From contig OY744471.1 of the NCBI GenBank assembly GCA_963556145.1, positions 303,590 to 367,589 of the forward strand: 64,000 bases of DNA. The letters run 5' to 3'. The notes beneath the pieces were generated by a model. The model saw only the letters and a list, made by a program, of their open reading frames with translations. It ran no database searches and was not told where the DNA came from. Source of the DNA: Hygrocybe punicea (taxonomy: Eukaryota; Basidiomycota; Agaricomycetes; Agaricales; Hygrophoraceae). Positions 37,109 to 49,200 of the stretch are shown here, one piece after another. Numbering within the stretch: the stretch's first letter is position 1; every line of letters begins with the position of its first letter. A program made the translations under genes and the position numbers.

Positions 37109-37954
37109 GGCTTTGAAGGGGGCGGGGAACGAGAGGGGAACGAGAGAGGAACGAGAGAGGGACTTGGAGGCAGCGCGAGGCCAACCATCCCACAGGAGTT
37201 GACAGCTCAGTTTATCATCGATGTCACCCAGAGAAGATATTACCATATCGGGAAACCATTCTCTCATGTGGTTATGTAACCCCTTCAAGTTGATATCAAA
37301 GCAACCCTGCGACCGAATTTCCATTGATATTTACTTGAATCCTCGTATATTAATTTTGGCCGTGGGTGGGCCATCACAAAGTTTATTCGCCTCAGGCTGG
37401 CATCAACTGAGCTCAGAATTAGACACTGACAGGGGTGGAAACAACCAGCTTGAAACAGGTCCCCATTGACGGTTCTGAAGCCGTTATTGACTCCTTGAAA
37501 GTTGAAAAGACCAAGGTAAATCCGTATGTGATTAACGTCAGGTGAGTGTATACGAAGTGCTGAAGACGACGATGCGCTCTTGAACGGCATGGTTTGAAAG
37601 ACTGTTATATAGGTACCACGTCTCCAGACAGGCTTTGCAGCGTGGGGTAATGAACCATTCAATGACAGTGTTTGGCAGCCGAGCTCGTTCCGTGTAACAG
37701 GGCAGGGAAAGTGGAAACAATAATCAGAACAATTCGTTTATCATATGCTGATGTCTGTACAATTACCTTGCTCACTACTGCACCAGCAACTTTAAATATT
37801 AAATAATGGCCCCCGCGACCATGAAACGGTACAGCCTCGACCCGCCGTCGATCGCGACGGACAGCCGAGAACGTCGTCAACGTCCAAGTCCGCGGGCACG
37901 GGCAAGTCACAAGTCACGGGGTATCAGCAGTGTTTGGGCTTGTTTGGGCCAACG
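37109..37954. other. intergenic, divergent promoter region
   Basis: It separates the minus-strand DUF6534 gene from the plus-strand GTPase gene. Open frames of up to 125 codons on the minus strand (37285-37662) show no family motif, so no gene is called. Confidence 0.45.
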
Positions 37955-39309
37955 ATGAAGCACCATGGACCGACGACGACGACGACGACGACGGCGACCA
38001 TTAAGCTCGTCCTCATCGGCTCCTCTGGTGTAGGAAAAACAAGTATTCGCAGCCAGGCAAGTCCGTGAACTCGTACTTGTAAGCGTACACGCTTATTCTC
38101 GGCAGTACATCTCTGGTCGCTTCTCCTCTCACTATAGAGCCACCATCGGCGCAGACTTTATCAGTAAGACACTCCCGCATCCGAGTTCCCCAGAAAAGTC
38201 TGTCGCGCTGCAAATATGGGTCAGTCTTTCATATCCACTCGCAGTCTCGCACAGCTGACAATCTTTTTTCTTTTTTTTGTTTTGTTTTGTAGGACACTGC
38301 TGGCCAGGAGCGCTTCTCCAGTCTTTCCAGTGCATTCTTCCGTGGCGCAGACGCCGCTCTGCTGATGTTCGACGTCAACGAGCCGCGCTCGATGCACGCG
38401 CTCGTAAAGTGGTGGGACGAGTTCAGGGTGCGGGCTCCTTTGGCTGATCAGGATGCGGAGGACTACTGCTGTGTTGTCGTGGGGAATAAGATGGATATGG
38501 TAGAGAATGGTGCTGCCCCTGTTTCGGAAGCGAACGCGTTGCGTTTTTTGGATGTGCTCGTGCCTCCATCGCGTTGGTCGCCATTACCAACATCAATGGA
38601 AGGCCAAGTCATGCCACGGCGACCTCCCCACGTCGAAATAACCCCGCAGACCACCCCACCACCACCACCACCACCACCACTACCAGCCAGCACCGCCATC
38701 GTCATCGCACCACCCTCCCTTCGCTTGGAACGACAGAGAAGCCAATCTACGCACACCAGCTCTCGGTTCAATGCCGGCACGATGACAAGCACCCGTTCAA
38801 TCTACCACACACCTTCCTCCTCACTTTTTGAACAGTTCCACTCAGCACGGACATCTCCGGAGGCGTCGTGCGATATCCGGCCACGCTTTGCATCTGAATC
38901 CCCAGATCGGTCTTCCCGAAGGACCCCTTCGACTTCGAGCGGATCGTCCGGGTCTGCGCTGACGGTGACACCAAGCTTGTTTGCGCGGACCTCCAGCGAC
39001 GGGTACAGTATCCCGACCACGATAACAACGACGGTAACGTCTTTTACGTGCGCGACGCCCGCTCCGACACTCGATAGGCGTCCAAAGCTGTTTTTTACGT
39101 CGGCAAAGACGGGTGCTGGGGTTGCGGAGGTGTTCGAGTACATTGCATGGAGAGTGGTGAGGAGATGGGAGCATGAAGAGGCGGTGGAAGCGAGGACCAT
39201 GCATGTGCGGGAGACGAGCACGGCGGAGACGATTCGGCTGGGACTTGCAGGGCGGGGTGGCGTGGCGGATGGGGGTCAGAGGAAGAATAGTATTTGTTGT
39301 TCAAGTTGA
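37955..39309 (+). CDS. Rab7-like small GTPase with a long insertion
   Basis: A Thr repeat precedes the G-domain: P-loop VLIGSSGVGKTSIRSQ, switch I YISGRFSSHYRATIGADFI, switch II IWDTAGQERFSSLSSAFFRG, then LMFDVNEPRSMHALVKWWDE and the base-recognition motif VVVGNKMDM. The order and wording (ATIGADF, then DTAGQERF, FYRG-like, DEF, N-K-x-D) resemble Rab7/Ypt7. Between N-K-x-D and the last motif FFTSAKTGAGVAEVFEYIA there are about 170 residues of low-complexity sequence (an eight-Pro run, many Ser/Thr) where a standard Rab has 25-30. The end NSICCSS offers two cysteines for geranylgeranylation. It probably acts in endosome/vacuole trafficking. Whether the insertion is translated or hides unrecognised introns needs RNA evidence. 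Confidence 0.75.
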
Positions 39310-40003
39310 CAAAAAAAAGGACAGTAGTGTGGTCAACTTTTCTCTTATCGATGGGTCTTTCTGTGGCCATGGATTTTATTTCATTTTCTTATTTGTATCA
39401 ATCCGTATGGAGATTACACCCACCAATGGTTATTACTTTTGAGTGTACACAACGGTTTACGTATATAGGCGACTCAAGGCGGCGCAGATCCACGTTTGTT
39501 TGTTGGATGGCGGTGGGTGGCCGCTGTGGCGCCCAAGACTGAAATTCGTGACCATCGGCTTTTGCAAACTCATATACCCCCAACACCACCCAGGACTCTT
39601 TTCTTCTTTAAATATTCCACTCTTCAACGACCGGACAGTGTCTAGACGACGACATTCCACGACGACAAGCCTCCCCCAGTATATATTTTTTGCTGTTTGC
39701 CGATTTGGTGACGTTTTTTCCCCTCCGGACGCTCTTGATAATCTGAACGCCCCCGTCCGACGTGTATAACAAATAACCTTCAGCTTGTACATTGACTTGC
39801 AGTTGTACGTTTTTCTTCTGTCCAGTTTCTCGTTGGAAGGACAAGGCAGGGTTAACTGACTCTCGCCCAAAAACAGTGCCGAGAACTTCCTCTGTGCGGG
39901 CGAATCACCCCCCTGACTTATTTTTTTTTTCCTACCTCGCATCATCCACAGCAACAGCCAGTTTCACAATTCCACGCGCCGCCTGCCCCACTGCCCACGA
40001 AAA
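39310..40003. other. intergenic, ATG4 promoter
   Basis: Pyrimidine-rich tracts precede the ATG4 start (T-run near 39920-39930). A 165-codon minus-strand frame is antisense to this region and lacks motifs. Confidence 0.5.
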
Positions 40004-43000
40004 ATGTCTAACAAGTACCCTCGTCATCCTTCCTCGCCGTCTTCCCCAGCCTTGATGAATCACGGCTCCAAACTCTCCAAATTCTTGCAGAGACAGTCGA
40101 GTCGTGATCGCTCCAAGTCTGTCATAGAACCCATCACCAGTAGCCCTACATCTCCTCCACCAGAACCAGCCCCAAATAATTCTACGCGCAAGTTCCTTGG
40201 TGGTGGTAAGGATAAGGACGACAGATCGCCGCTGCGCACGCCTCCAGCTGACACCTCTACCCCTGCAACCCCGACGACAGGTACCACGGCCACCACTACA
40301 ACTGATTCTCCTGTGGACGAGTTCATGGACGAGCCCCCTATCATTATCGAGCCCATCATGCCCCGCCAACGCACTCGCTCCGAGCGTCCCCTCAGCTCCG
40401 TCTCCGATATCCACCCCTCTGTCGCACTCTACTCATCCACCTCCACCAGTCGCATCGGCGACCTCCCCACGCGCCTCTCTGGCTGGTTCTCTCACACATT
40501 CAGCACCTCTTCCACCGATCTCTCCCTCCCGTCTCTCCTCTCCCAATCTTCCCACCTCTCCGTTCTGACTTCTCCAAAGTCGAAAGGCTCGGCGCTGCTC
40601 ACCGCAGCGAAACACGGAAAGGGACACCTCGACAAGGCCTTTCGCTACCTCCTCGATAGCGACTCCACACCTGACAAATGCACAGATCCTATTTGGTTGC
40701 TTGGCGTGCAGCATCCAGGGTATGAGCCGCCGCCGCCTCCGCCTCCAGCTCCAGCTCCAGCGGGCTCGACCTCCACGCCACGTCGTAGCTCTGCGGACGC
40801 CCGCAAGCGCGGCTCCCCGTCATCCTTCCGCTCTTCAACATCCTCCAGCTCCTCCTCCTCCCCAACAATGGATCAATCGTTCTCGCTATCGCAATCACAG
40901 CCTGCCTCATCGAAGCACCCGGGGAATAACTGGCCCCCGGTGTTCTATGCCGACTTCACGTCGCGTATTTGGCTCACCTACCGTTCGCACTTCCAGCCTA
41001 TCCGGGACACGACCCTGGCTGCTCTTGATTCTGACGGCAGCGATGGGCCGGTGGCGGCGGTGGCACCCGCTATGAGTGGCTCCCCGATCACGAAACGCTG
41101 GAACTGGGGTGGTGAGAAGGGATGGTCAAGCGATCAGGGATGGGGGTGCATGCTACGCACCGGTCAGTCATTGCTAGCGAATGCGCTGCTGCACATGCAC
41201 CTTGGCCGAGGTGCGTCCTTACCTTTTTATCATTTACTTTGCACATCTTGCCCAACTGTGTTGTTACCCCACTGACCCTTCTCTCTCTTTTTTTTTTTGT
41301 TGCGTGGCCCTTAGATTGGCGCCGACCTCCCTATCCGGTGTACACTGCGGACTATGCATCATACGTGCAGATCATCACGTGGTTCCTCGATACGCCTTCT
41401 TCCCAAGCGCCTTTCAGTGTTCACCGTATGGCGCTTGCTGGGAAGGAGCTCGGGAAGGATGTTGGGCAGTGGTTCGGGCCGAGTACCGCCGCTGGTGCGA
41501 TAAAGTCTGTATCTGTGTTACGTCCTGACAATTTTTGTTCTTGTTGTTGTTTGTTTATTGTACTCACGACGAACTGTGTAGGAGATTGGTGCACACATTT
41601 CCTGAAGCGGGTGTCGGGGTAGCCGTCGCGTCTGATTCGGTGGTGTTCCAGTCGGATGTTTTCGCAGCGTCGGACACGATCAATGGCTCGCCGAGGCGGC
41701 ATCCACCTGCCGTGTGGGGTGGGCGTGCGGTGCTCGTGCTGATCGGCATCCGCCTGGGGCTCGATGGCGTCAATCCCGTTTATTACGATACGATTAAAGT
41801 GATTATTATTATTATTATTATTATTTCCCACTTTCCTCCAGTTCTCATGAAACCATTGTTGAATTTATCTAGGCATTATACACGTTTCCACAGTCTGTGG
41901 GCATCGCTGGCGGACGACCGTCTTCCTCTTACTACTTTGTCGGATCCCAGGCAGACAATCTCTTCTATCTCGACCCACACCATGCACGCCCATCCATTCC
42001 GCTCCGTCCGCCACCCTCAAGTAATTGGGAGCGCGAGACGACGCCAGAGTCTGACCGTGAAAGGGACCGGGCGACATCGGCGGATCTGCGCCGTTCAGCG
42101 TCATCGTCGAATCACCAACGCATGGGAACTTACCCCTCGTCTGTACGTACCGGCTCCTCGACATTCTCGTATCATGCGCTGGCGTCACCGTCGCCACTGC
42201 AGCAGCAGCTGTCGACATCGTCTGCGTCTACTACTGGGTCATCCGCGTCATCGTCGCAGCAACAGTTACCCCAGCCCCGTGCACCGTCGTCGCTCTCCCA
42301 GCATGCCCGTGCTGCGCGAGTGCAGACGGGGAGTCTTCCGGGGTCACCCATCGTGGGCTCGGAGATGGACCACCGTGAGTTTGGCGCAGCGTTTAGTGGT
42401 GGTGGTGGTGGTGGTGGAAGTGTGGGTAGTGCTGGAGGGCGCTTGGATGCTCTGCAGGAACATTTCACACGGGCGTACTCGGCGACGGAGCTCAAGACAT
42501 TCCATTGTGAGCGAGTGAGGAAGATGCCGCTGAGTGGATTAGATCCGAGCATGCTTATTGGATTTTTGTGCAAGGATGAGGAGGATTGGATTGATTTTCG
42601 GCGGAGAGTCGGAGAGGTTAGTTTGAGTTTTTTTTCTTTTTCTTTTTCTTTTTGTTATTTTATCTATTTATTTATTGGCGTGCTGATGCATGGATTGAAA
42701 GCTGTCACGGATCCACAAGACTATATTTTCGGTGCAGGATGAGCCGCCGACTTGGCCCTCCGATTTGGACGATAACATGGGATTAGAGTCAGCCTCGGAT
42801 GACATGGACATGGAACTGGACGAGCCCGAGGAAGACGGTGAGGGTGAGCAGTTCTTCGATACGCGATCGCGGTCGGCGTCGACATCGACGTCGAGCGGGG
42901 GGCGCGAGAAGAGGCGTGAGAAGAGCGAGGAGGTTGACACAGAAGAAGACCCTGTGGATCCGATTACTCCTGGGCCGGGTGCGCGGACGTTTGAAGACCG

Positions 43001-43535
43001 GGGGGAGGACGGCGCCGGGACATGCGTAGACAACCAGAAGAGGACAGGGGGGAGGGTGGACGAATTTGACGGGGTGATGTTTGATGATGATATCGAAGAC
43101 GATTGGGTAGATCCGTCATTGCCTACCCTTGTCGGGCAACCGCAATCTCCGAAGCAGCCCCCTCCATTGCCCCTTCCGCCCCTTGGGCCTACTGATATTC
43201 CTGCGTTGGCGAAAGGCAAGTCGCCGGGCAAGAAGGGGAAGAAAGGGAAGAAGGGTCAGGCCGTTGGCGCGGTTCCGATGATGAAAGTACCCACGCCGCC
43301 GATGAACCAGGGTCACCATCGTCACCATCAGCAGCAACAACAACAACAACAACATTTCCCATTTCCAGTAACGCAAAAGTCGACGGACGATGCTCCGGCT
43401 TTGTCGTCGCCCGAAGAACGGACGCTAAATGTGTCGGCTGTGAAGGGGAAAAGGATGCACACCACTAGAGCGCGTGATGGCGGCAGAACGCAGAGCGGGG
43501 GTGTAAAGGGTGTATTGCCTGCTGATGACAGCTGA
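40004..43535 (+). CDS. ATG4: autophagy cysteine protease ATG4
   Basis: ATG4 trims and de-lipidates Atg8. A Ser/Pro/Thr-rich N-terminus of about 200 residues precedes [14 protein letters not shown] and the peptidase C54 domain: [20 protein letters not shown], the catalytic Cys in [80 protein letters not shown] across an intron, and the catalytic Asp-x-His in [15 protein letters not shown]. After a low-complexity insert comes [39 protein letters not shown] and, past an intron, an acidic region. The last part (Lys/Gly repeats, His/Gln run at about 43309-43350) is disordered. The protein is roughly 1000 residues, two to three times the yeast length; long disordered flanks are usual in mushroom ATG4. 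No break seen. Confidence 0.9.
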
Positions 43536-44761
43536 GTCTGTTCCCGTGTGGAAGGTTTTTTTGTTTCTGGATGTAATGTTATATATTTTGGTCGTCGTTT
43601 TTACTCTTTGGCCACGGACGATGATCTGTACAGTGTTAAATTTTACACATCCGTGTGAGTCGTTTTCTGGACGACCTGGAGATCTTTCCTTTTCTTTTTC
43701 TTTTTCTTTTCGTTTTCAAATTATATCTATGTCTTGTGGAACTAAGCTGTGAACTTTGCCCGATCAGATTAATATTGTTGGTTTTATAGAGATGAAAAGA
43801 GCGCTAGCCAGGCTCGATCCCGCTCAATCAATCAATTAGTATATCTATGAAACATTACGGTCATACAAGCCTGCACGCAGGAACAGCACAATCCAGGATT
43901 AGACCCCTGGCCCCAAAGGCTAAAAGGGTCATGTTACTTGGGTCCGAATTTCCAATATTAATGACCAATGGATCAACTGCATTGGCCGGAAGATATAGTT
44001 TTGTCGGGGTATAGGAGAAGATCTTAAGACGCGGTCTCGTGAGCAAACAACGGGATCGCTTCCGATTTCACTTTTCTTGTGGGGGCATTTCTTGAAAACA
44101 GCCTAATTTGCCGATGATCCGCATGGACCCCGTCGGCAAAGTCTGTTTAAGATATACAAAGTAGGAGTTATTATTGTTGACTCCCAGTGAAAACCCCGTC
44201 TTGCATAATCCAGTTAGATACATTTACACAATATAAATCCTTTTATATCTATATACAACCAGTAAAATCATTCCGAGTGAAAAGCCGACGATTAAAAATG
44301 ATGATAAATCTCACAAAGGCATAGCTCCTGTTGACGTTCTTGTACTTGCAACAAAATATTTTGCAAACAGAACAAAAAAGTGAGTCGGTCCTTTGCCCAA
44401 TGCAGATGACATCATCTTTGTACTTGGAATTTTTCCCTTCATTCGTTTCCCTCTTGCTCCTAACTTCTATGTCCTCCATCCCTGTTGGTGCACCTTTCCC
44501 CTCCCATGAGACCATCACAGCTGCTCTCCTCAAGGACGTCCCTGCAGCCAAGCGTGACACTTCCTCATCTGCGGCTACTCTGTCAACGAGCGAATGTTGA
44601 AATGTTGAAAGGCCACAAAGAGCAACTTGGGGCCCAAGACCCGGAGCCCCAAGACCCTATGCCCCCCGTACTACTCCTCATTCAGACCCATAAAAATGCT
44701 GACACCTCACAGAGAGACGAAAAGGACAGTGTGCACTTGCAGTCCGGAATCGAACACGACT
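43536..44761. other. intergenic, no intact gene recognised
   Basis: This is the 3' flank of ATG4 followed by AT-rich DNA. Any first exon of the Mo25-like pseudogene should lie at its right end (44600-44760) but could not be identified. Short frames at 44331-44600 have no motif. Confidence 0.45.
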
Positions 44762-45249
44762 AAGCTACGAACTTCTCCTGACCTTGTTCAGGGACTCCGT
44801 GATGACATATCGAGACTGGAATAGGGCACTCCAGGGGGAGGGACAAGACGAAAGGTACCAAGTTTTACCTCACTGGTTTTCTTCACACCAATACTCGACC
44901 TAGGCCGACGAAGATATATCAAAGAAGCTACAACAGATCAAAGCCATCTCATGTGGCGATGGAGGCAAGTTCTCTTGATTCCCCCCATGAAGCATCAACA
45001 ACACCTGACATTTGACGTAGATCCTCTACCAGAACTGGTCGCCCAGCTTGCACAAGAAACTTACAATACCGATCTCCTTCATCACCTTGTCCTGAATGTC
45101 GCTCGCTTTGACTTCGAGTCTCGTAAAGACGTTGTACAAATATTCAACAATCTTTTACGTCGCCAGATCGGTTCACGATTGCCAAGCATCGAATATCTTT
45201 TTGCAAAGCACGAGGTTATCTTTGCGACTCTTGCGGGATATGAGAACGA
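44762..45249 (+). pseudogene. Mo25/HYM1-like gene, 5' part, disrupted
   Basis: Exons typical of Mo25 (CAB39; yeast Hym1), the scaffold of MST/STRAD-like and RAM-pathway kinases, are readable: LRTSPDLVQGLRDDISRLE, then after an intron ADEDISKKLQQIKAISCGDG, and then DPLPELVAQLAQETYNTDLL with FESRKDVVQIFNNLLRRQIG and FATLAGYEN. Codon TAG (44822-44824) follows Arg-Leu-Glu in frame, a nonsense change. The intron 44965-45020 has a GC donor (GCAAGT). Translation then stops for good at 45249, where a retroelement begins. Retained introns show this is a duplicated, not retrocopied, gene. A functional copy should exist elsewhere. Confidence 0.85.
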
Positions 45250-46044
45250 TGTAAAGGCGAGGTCGGGGTGGCTGCGGAATAATAATCCTAAAGCCTGTGG
45301 GGTCAGCGTAGAAGTGACTAGGAATAGTCTAACAAGCTTCAGTAAGATAATAGGATATAAAAGGTAAGAAGCCGCCGAGTAAACTACTGAAATCTATCGA
45401 GACCAATCGAAGCCGACGAAGCCGACGATGTCGGGTACGGCGGGTCGGGTGTCGGGTGACGAGAAACGTAGAGATTAAGACGGTAGAACGACAGGGAGAG
45501 TGTCGAGGAATCCGACGAGTAATGTGTGCGATGGATTTTACTGAGAGACTAATTCTCAGAGAGAGGAAACGGGGGAACTGGTTTCTTATTTTGAGACGGC
45601 GCTTGGGCACCGTTTTTATACTACAAAGTTCTGTACCTAGATTCGGACGAGAGTCCTCGGCCGATGAGAGGAAACAAAGGAGAATAAAAATGGGGAAGTA
45701 GGAAGAGTGTTGCGAGGCGACGATGACAGGGAAAATGGGTGGAAGATATAAAAAACCGTAAAAGATGCAATATACTTTACTATATCCCCATAAGGGAGAC
45801 GCTAGGCGTGAATAAGGCAAGTCCGATGTCGGGATCCCAGTCCGATGAGATCTATCTTTGATATTTGAAGTTCCGCGAGTTTACGAGATAGACCGACCAG
45901 GTACGTGAGCGGCCGTGCTAGTCGGTATGCATTGGGTTGCGTCGGGTTGCGTCGGGTTCGAACGTAGATTGCTAGAGATGTCGGGTTCGAGCGGATTCGC
46001 TAGATATCGATGTTACGGCCTCAGAGGGTCGAGGACCCTCTACA
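45250..46044 (-). repeat. outer element, 3' LTR (795 bp)
   Basis: It starts TGTAAAGGCG and ends ACCCTCTACA on the plus strand, with the perfect hairpin AGAGGGTC-GAG-GACCCTCT just inside one end. It matches the LTR at 60252-61046 with no gaps and 16 substitutions. Confidence 0.93.
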
Positions 46045-46207
46045 TCTCCTTGGGTCTTCTAATAGAGACCATCCGTGGTCGAGAATATGGGGTCTCCAAA
46101 TGCGGGTCGCGAATATGGCCAATCACGTGAGCGGCCAAACAACGGCAAAGTAAAAAAAAATAAAAAAAATCTCGTTTGTTGATCCGACCTTTCCTCTACA
46201 CCATCAC

Positions 46208-49200
46208 ATGCTCACAATGTCCCAAGTCTACGACAACTTCCTCGCTTTCGTCGAAAGCATCGAACCCGATGTCCGGGCGGACTACGAAGAGGCCGTCAAC
46301 GCGGTTACCGTGTTTCATAGCGACGACCTCGTAACGATGGTGGACGGCAACGAGGGGATGGCCCAACAATGGTTGAGCGGCCGCAAGAAAGCGCTGGTGA
46401 GTTTTCCCGATTGACTACGCGTGTCCTAAGATAGCTCATGTCGTCCCGCCAGCGTGCTTATAATGGAATCGTTGCGGAACTCCGAGCTGGTGGTACAAGG
46501 CCAGTAACGCCACCATTATGGGCCGACCACCAATCGTACGCCAACGATGTCGAAGAGTGGCTGAAAGAAGCGGCGGACCGAGAGAGGCAGGAAAAGGAAG
46601 AAGCCAGACGGCGGGCGGATGAAGAAGCGGCTACGCTGTAGATGCGGGTTCTTGGTGGCTTCGGAACTATATAAAGAAATAATATAAAGATCCTAACCTG
46701 TGGGTGTCAGCGTAGAAGTGACTGGATAATTCAGTGTCGGGAATAGTAGTAAAAGGAAGTGAAAGTGAAATAAAAGTAAAGCCGCCGCATAAACGGGACT
46801 AATAACGACGAATCCGGCGATGAACGGGGTGAAAATGGATAAATGACGATGAACCCGATGGTGAACGGACTGAAAACGAATGAACCCGACGATGCCGACG
46901 ATGTCGGGTACGACGGGTCGGGTCGGGTCGGGTCGGAAACGATGAATGAATATACGGGAACAATGAGGAAGACAACGAAGTAAACTATAAAAAGGCTAAG
47001 GAACTACGTGGACGAGCATTTGAAGGGATTTAAACGATTCTGACTATGAGGGAAACGGGGACTAAGGGTATCTTATTTTGTACGGTCGTCGGGGACCGTT
47101 TTTATAGTACATGAGTGTGTAGCTACTTTCGGACATGTCTACTTCGGCCGATAGAAACTACAAAGAAACACTGGAATGGGGAAGTGGAAAGGGGGGTTGC
47201 AAAGCAACGAAGACAGGAAAGTGGAGGGGAAAACGAATATCCATGAAAAAGATTGGAAAAGTCCTACATATCTCCGAAAGGACGAGGGGATGCATAAATA
47301 AGGTAAATCCGAAGTCGGGGATTGAGTCCGAAGAGATCCATCTCCTGGAATTGGAACTCCGAGGCGTTTGAGGCTGACGGATTTAGCCCAAAAGCGGCCA
47401 TCACAAAGCGGCATGTGTCGGGTTACATCGGTCACGTCGGGTCACGTCACGTCGGGTTACGTCGGGTTACGTCGGGTTCGAATGCAAGTCGAATGGCGGC
47501 ATCGGGTTGGTCCGGATTCGTGATATATCGATGATACGGACTCAGAGGGACGTCGACCCTCTACATCTCCAGGGTACTTTAAATAAAGACCATCCCTGGT
47601 CGATACTACGTGGACTTGGGACTCGGATGTGTGAGATGAGGCCGACGTGCTGGTCATGGAATTGGGCTCGACGGGACGAGGCGGGTTGTGGACAATGCAA
47701 AGGGGGAGAGCGGATGGTGACTAGCGGAACTCGATGGATGGTCGGAGGCTGAGAGCGGCGAATGGGGAACAAAATGGGTGAAGCCGGTGTCGAGGAAAGG
47801 GAAACAAAATACATAGAACCGGGGAAAAGGGAACTGAGCGGAAATGAAAGAAGAGATGGAAAGCTACAAAAACGGGACAAACGGGGAGTGGAAACGCAAA
47901 ATAGATGAGAAAATAAATAAATGTTGGGTATCGGAAAGAGGGGACACGATAGAAATCAAGTCGGGATAAAACTAAACGTGAAATGGGATCGAGGGTGGGT
48001 GACAGAAATAACAAAGGCATGAGCGGAAACTCGTAGGGCATAAGCGGAAACAACATAAAGCGAAAGCGGATGACAAAAACGGTTGTAGTCGGGTCGGGTT
48101 AGGGTCGGCCGCTTCGGTGGCTGTGTCAACGGGTGGCGGAAACGGTGGCATCGGCTGTGGAAAGGCTTGGTGACATGGGCATAGAAATACGATGACGACG
48201 GTGAACATGATATGACGACGGCGGAGGTTCAATACGATATGACGACAACGGAGGTTCGATGGACGATGACGGAGGTTCGATGGACGACGGCGGAGGTTCG
48301 ATACGATATGACGACAACGGAGGTTCGATGGACGATGGCGGAGGTTCGATAGACGATGGCGGAGGTTCGATAGACGATGGCGGAGGTTCGATATGTCAAT
48401 ACTAATATGGGGGCGATAATCAACGGCTGTGATATCAGCCTCATACTAGGCGGTTCAGCACCGGCTTGGACCCGTGGGGAAGCATTCTCCCCCATGGAAC
48501 TGAAATATAAAGTCGGGTGGGTTGGGAATCGAAGCCGAGACAGGGAACGTTGTGTCTGGGTCGAAACGGTGGCGGAAATGGTGGGTCATGGAAAGCGGAG
48601 AGCGATGTCAATGGGTGGAATGCGGGTGCGTGAGCGGATGAGTCGGGTGCGTGGGGAATGAGTGAAGCGGTGCATCGGGTTCGTAAGCGGGTGCGGCGGG
48701 TTCGTAAGCGGGTGCGGCGGGTTCGTAAACGGGTTCGCTGGGTGCGACGGATTCATAAGCGGGTGTGTCGAGTACGTCGGGTGTATTATGCGGGTGTCGG
48801 GCGTGTCAGGAACGAGTGTATTTCTTTTTATCTTTCTTTTATCTCTGACGTTTTTCTTTCTTTTTATTTATTTAATCTATTTATGTATATATTTCTTATG
48901 CCGATGGACGGTGAGGGGTTTTCGTAGGGTCGGGTTCGGTGGGTATGGGGGTGCGAAGGTGGTGGGTACGGGATGTGAAACCGGAACCGGAACCTGATGC
49001 TCGAATTGAGCCGGAACCGGAACCGGATGCCGCGGAATCGTTGGGAACGCGTCCGGGTTCGTAGTCGGCTGTGATGCGAGTCGCGGATCCGGAACCGGAA
49101 GCCGATGTAGCGGATTGGTCGAGAACGGGTGGTCGGGTGTGGGGACTAGACATGGGTGTCGGTTCTGCGGCGGGTTCGTACAGTGACGACGTTGGGCTCT

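Noticed and set aside
39457..39954. 165-codon minus-strand frame upstream of ATG4
   Set aside because: No recognisable domain. It overlaps the pyrimidine-rich ATG4 promoter.
44735..44765. tRNA-like fragment 'gtccggaatcgaacacgac'
   Set aside because: No flanking stems, anticodon arm or acceptor pairing. It falls in the intron/exon junction of the Mo25-like pseudogene.
47135..47534. Small ORFs repeated at 52221-52620
   Set aside because: They are duplicated because they lie in the two LTRs of the nested element; not genes.
48220..48400. Short direct repeats (gacgatggcggaggttcgat) considered as a CRISPR-like array
   Set aside because: Units are contiguous without unique spacers, and this is a eukaryotic retroelement interior; simple tandem repeat.
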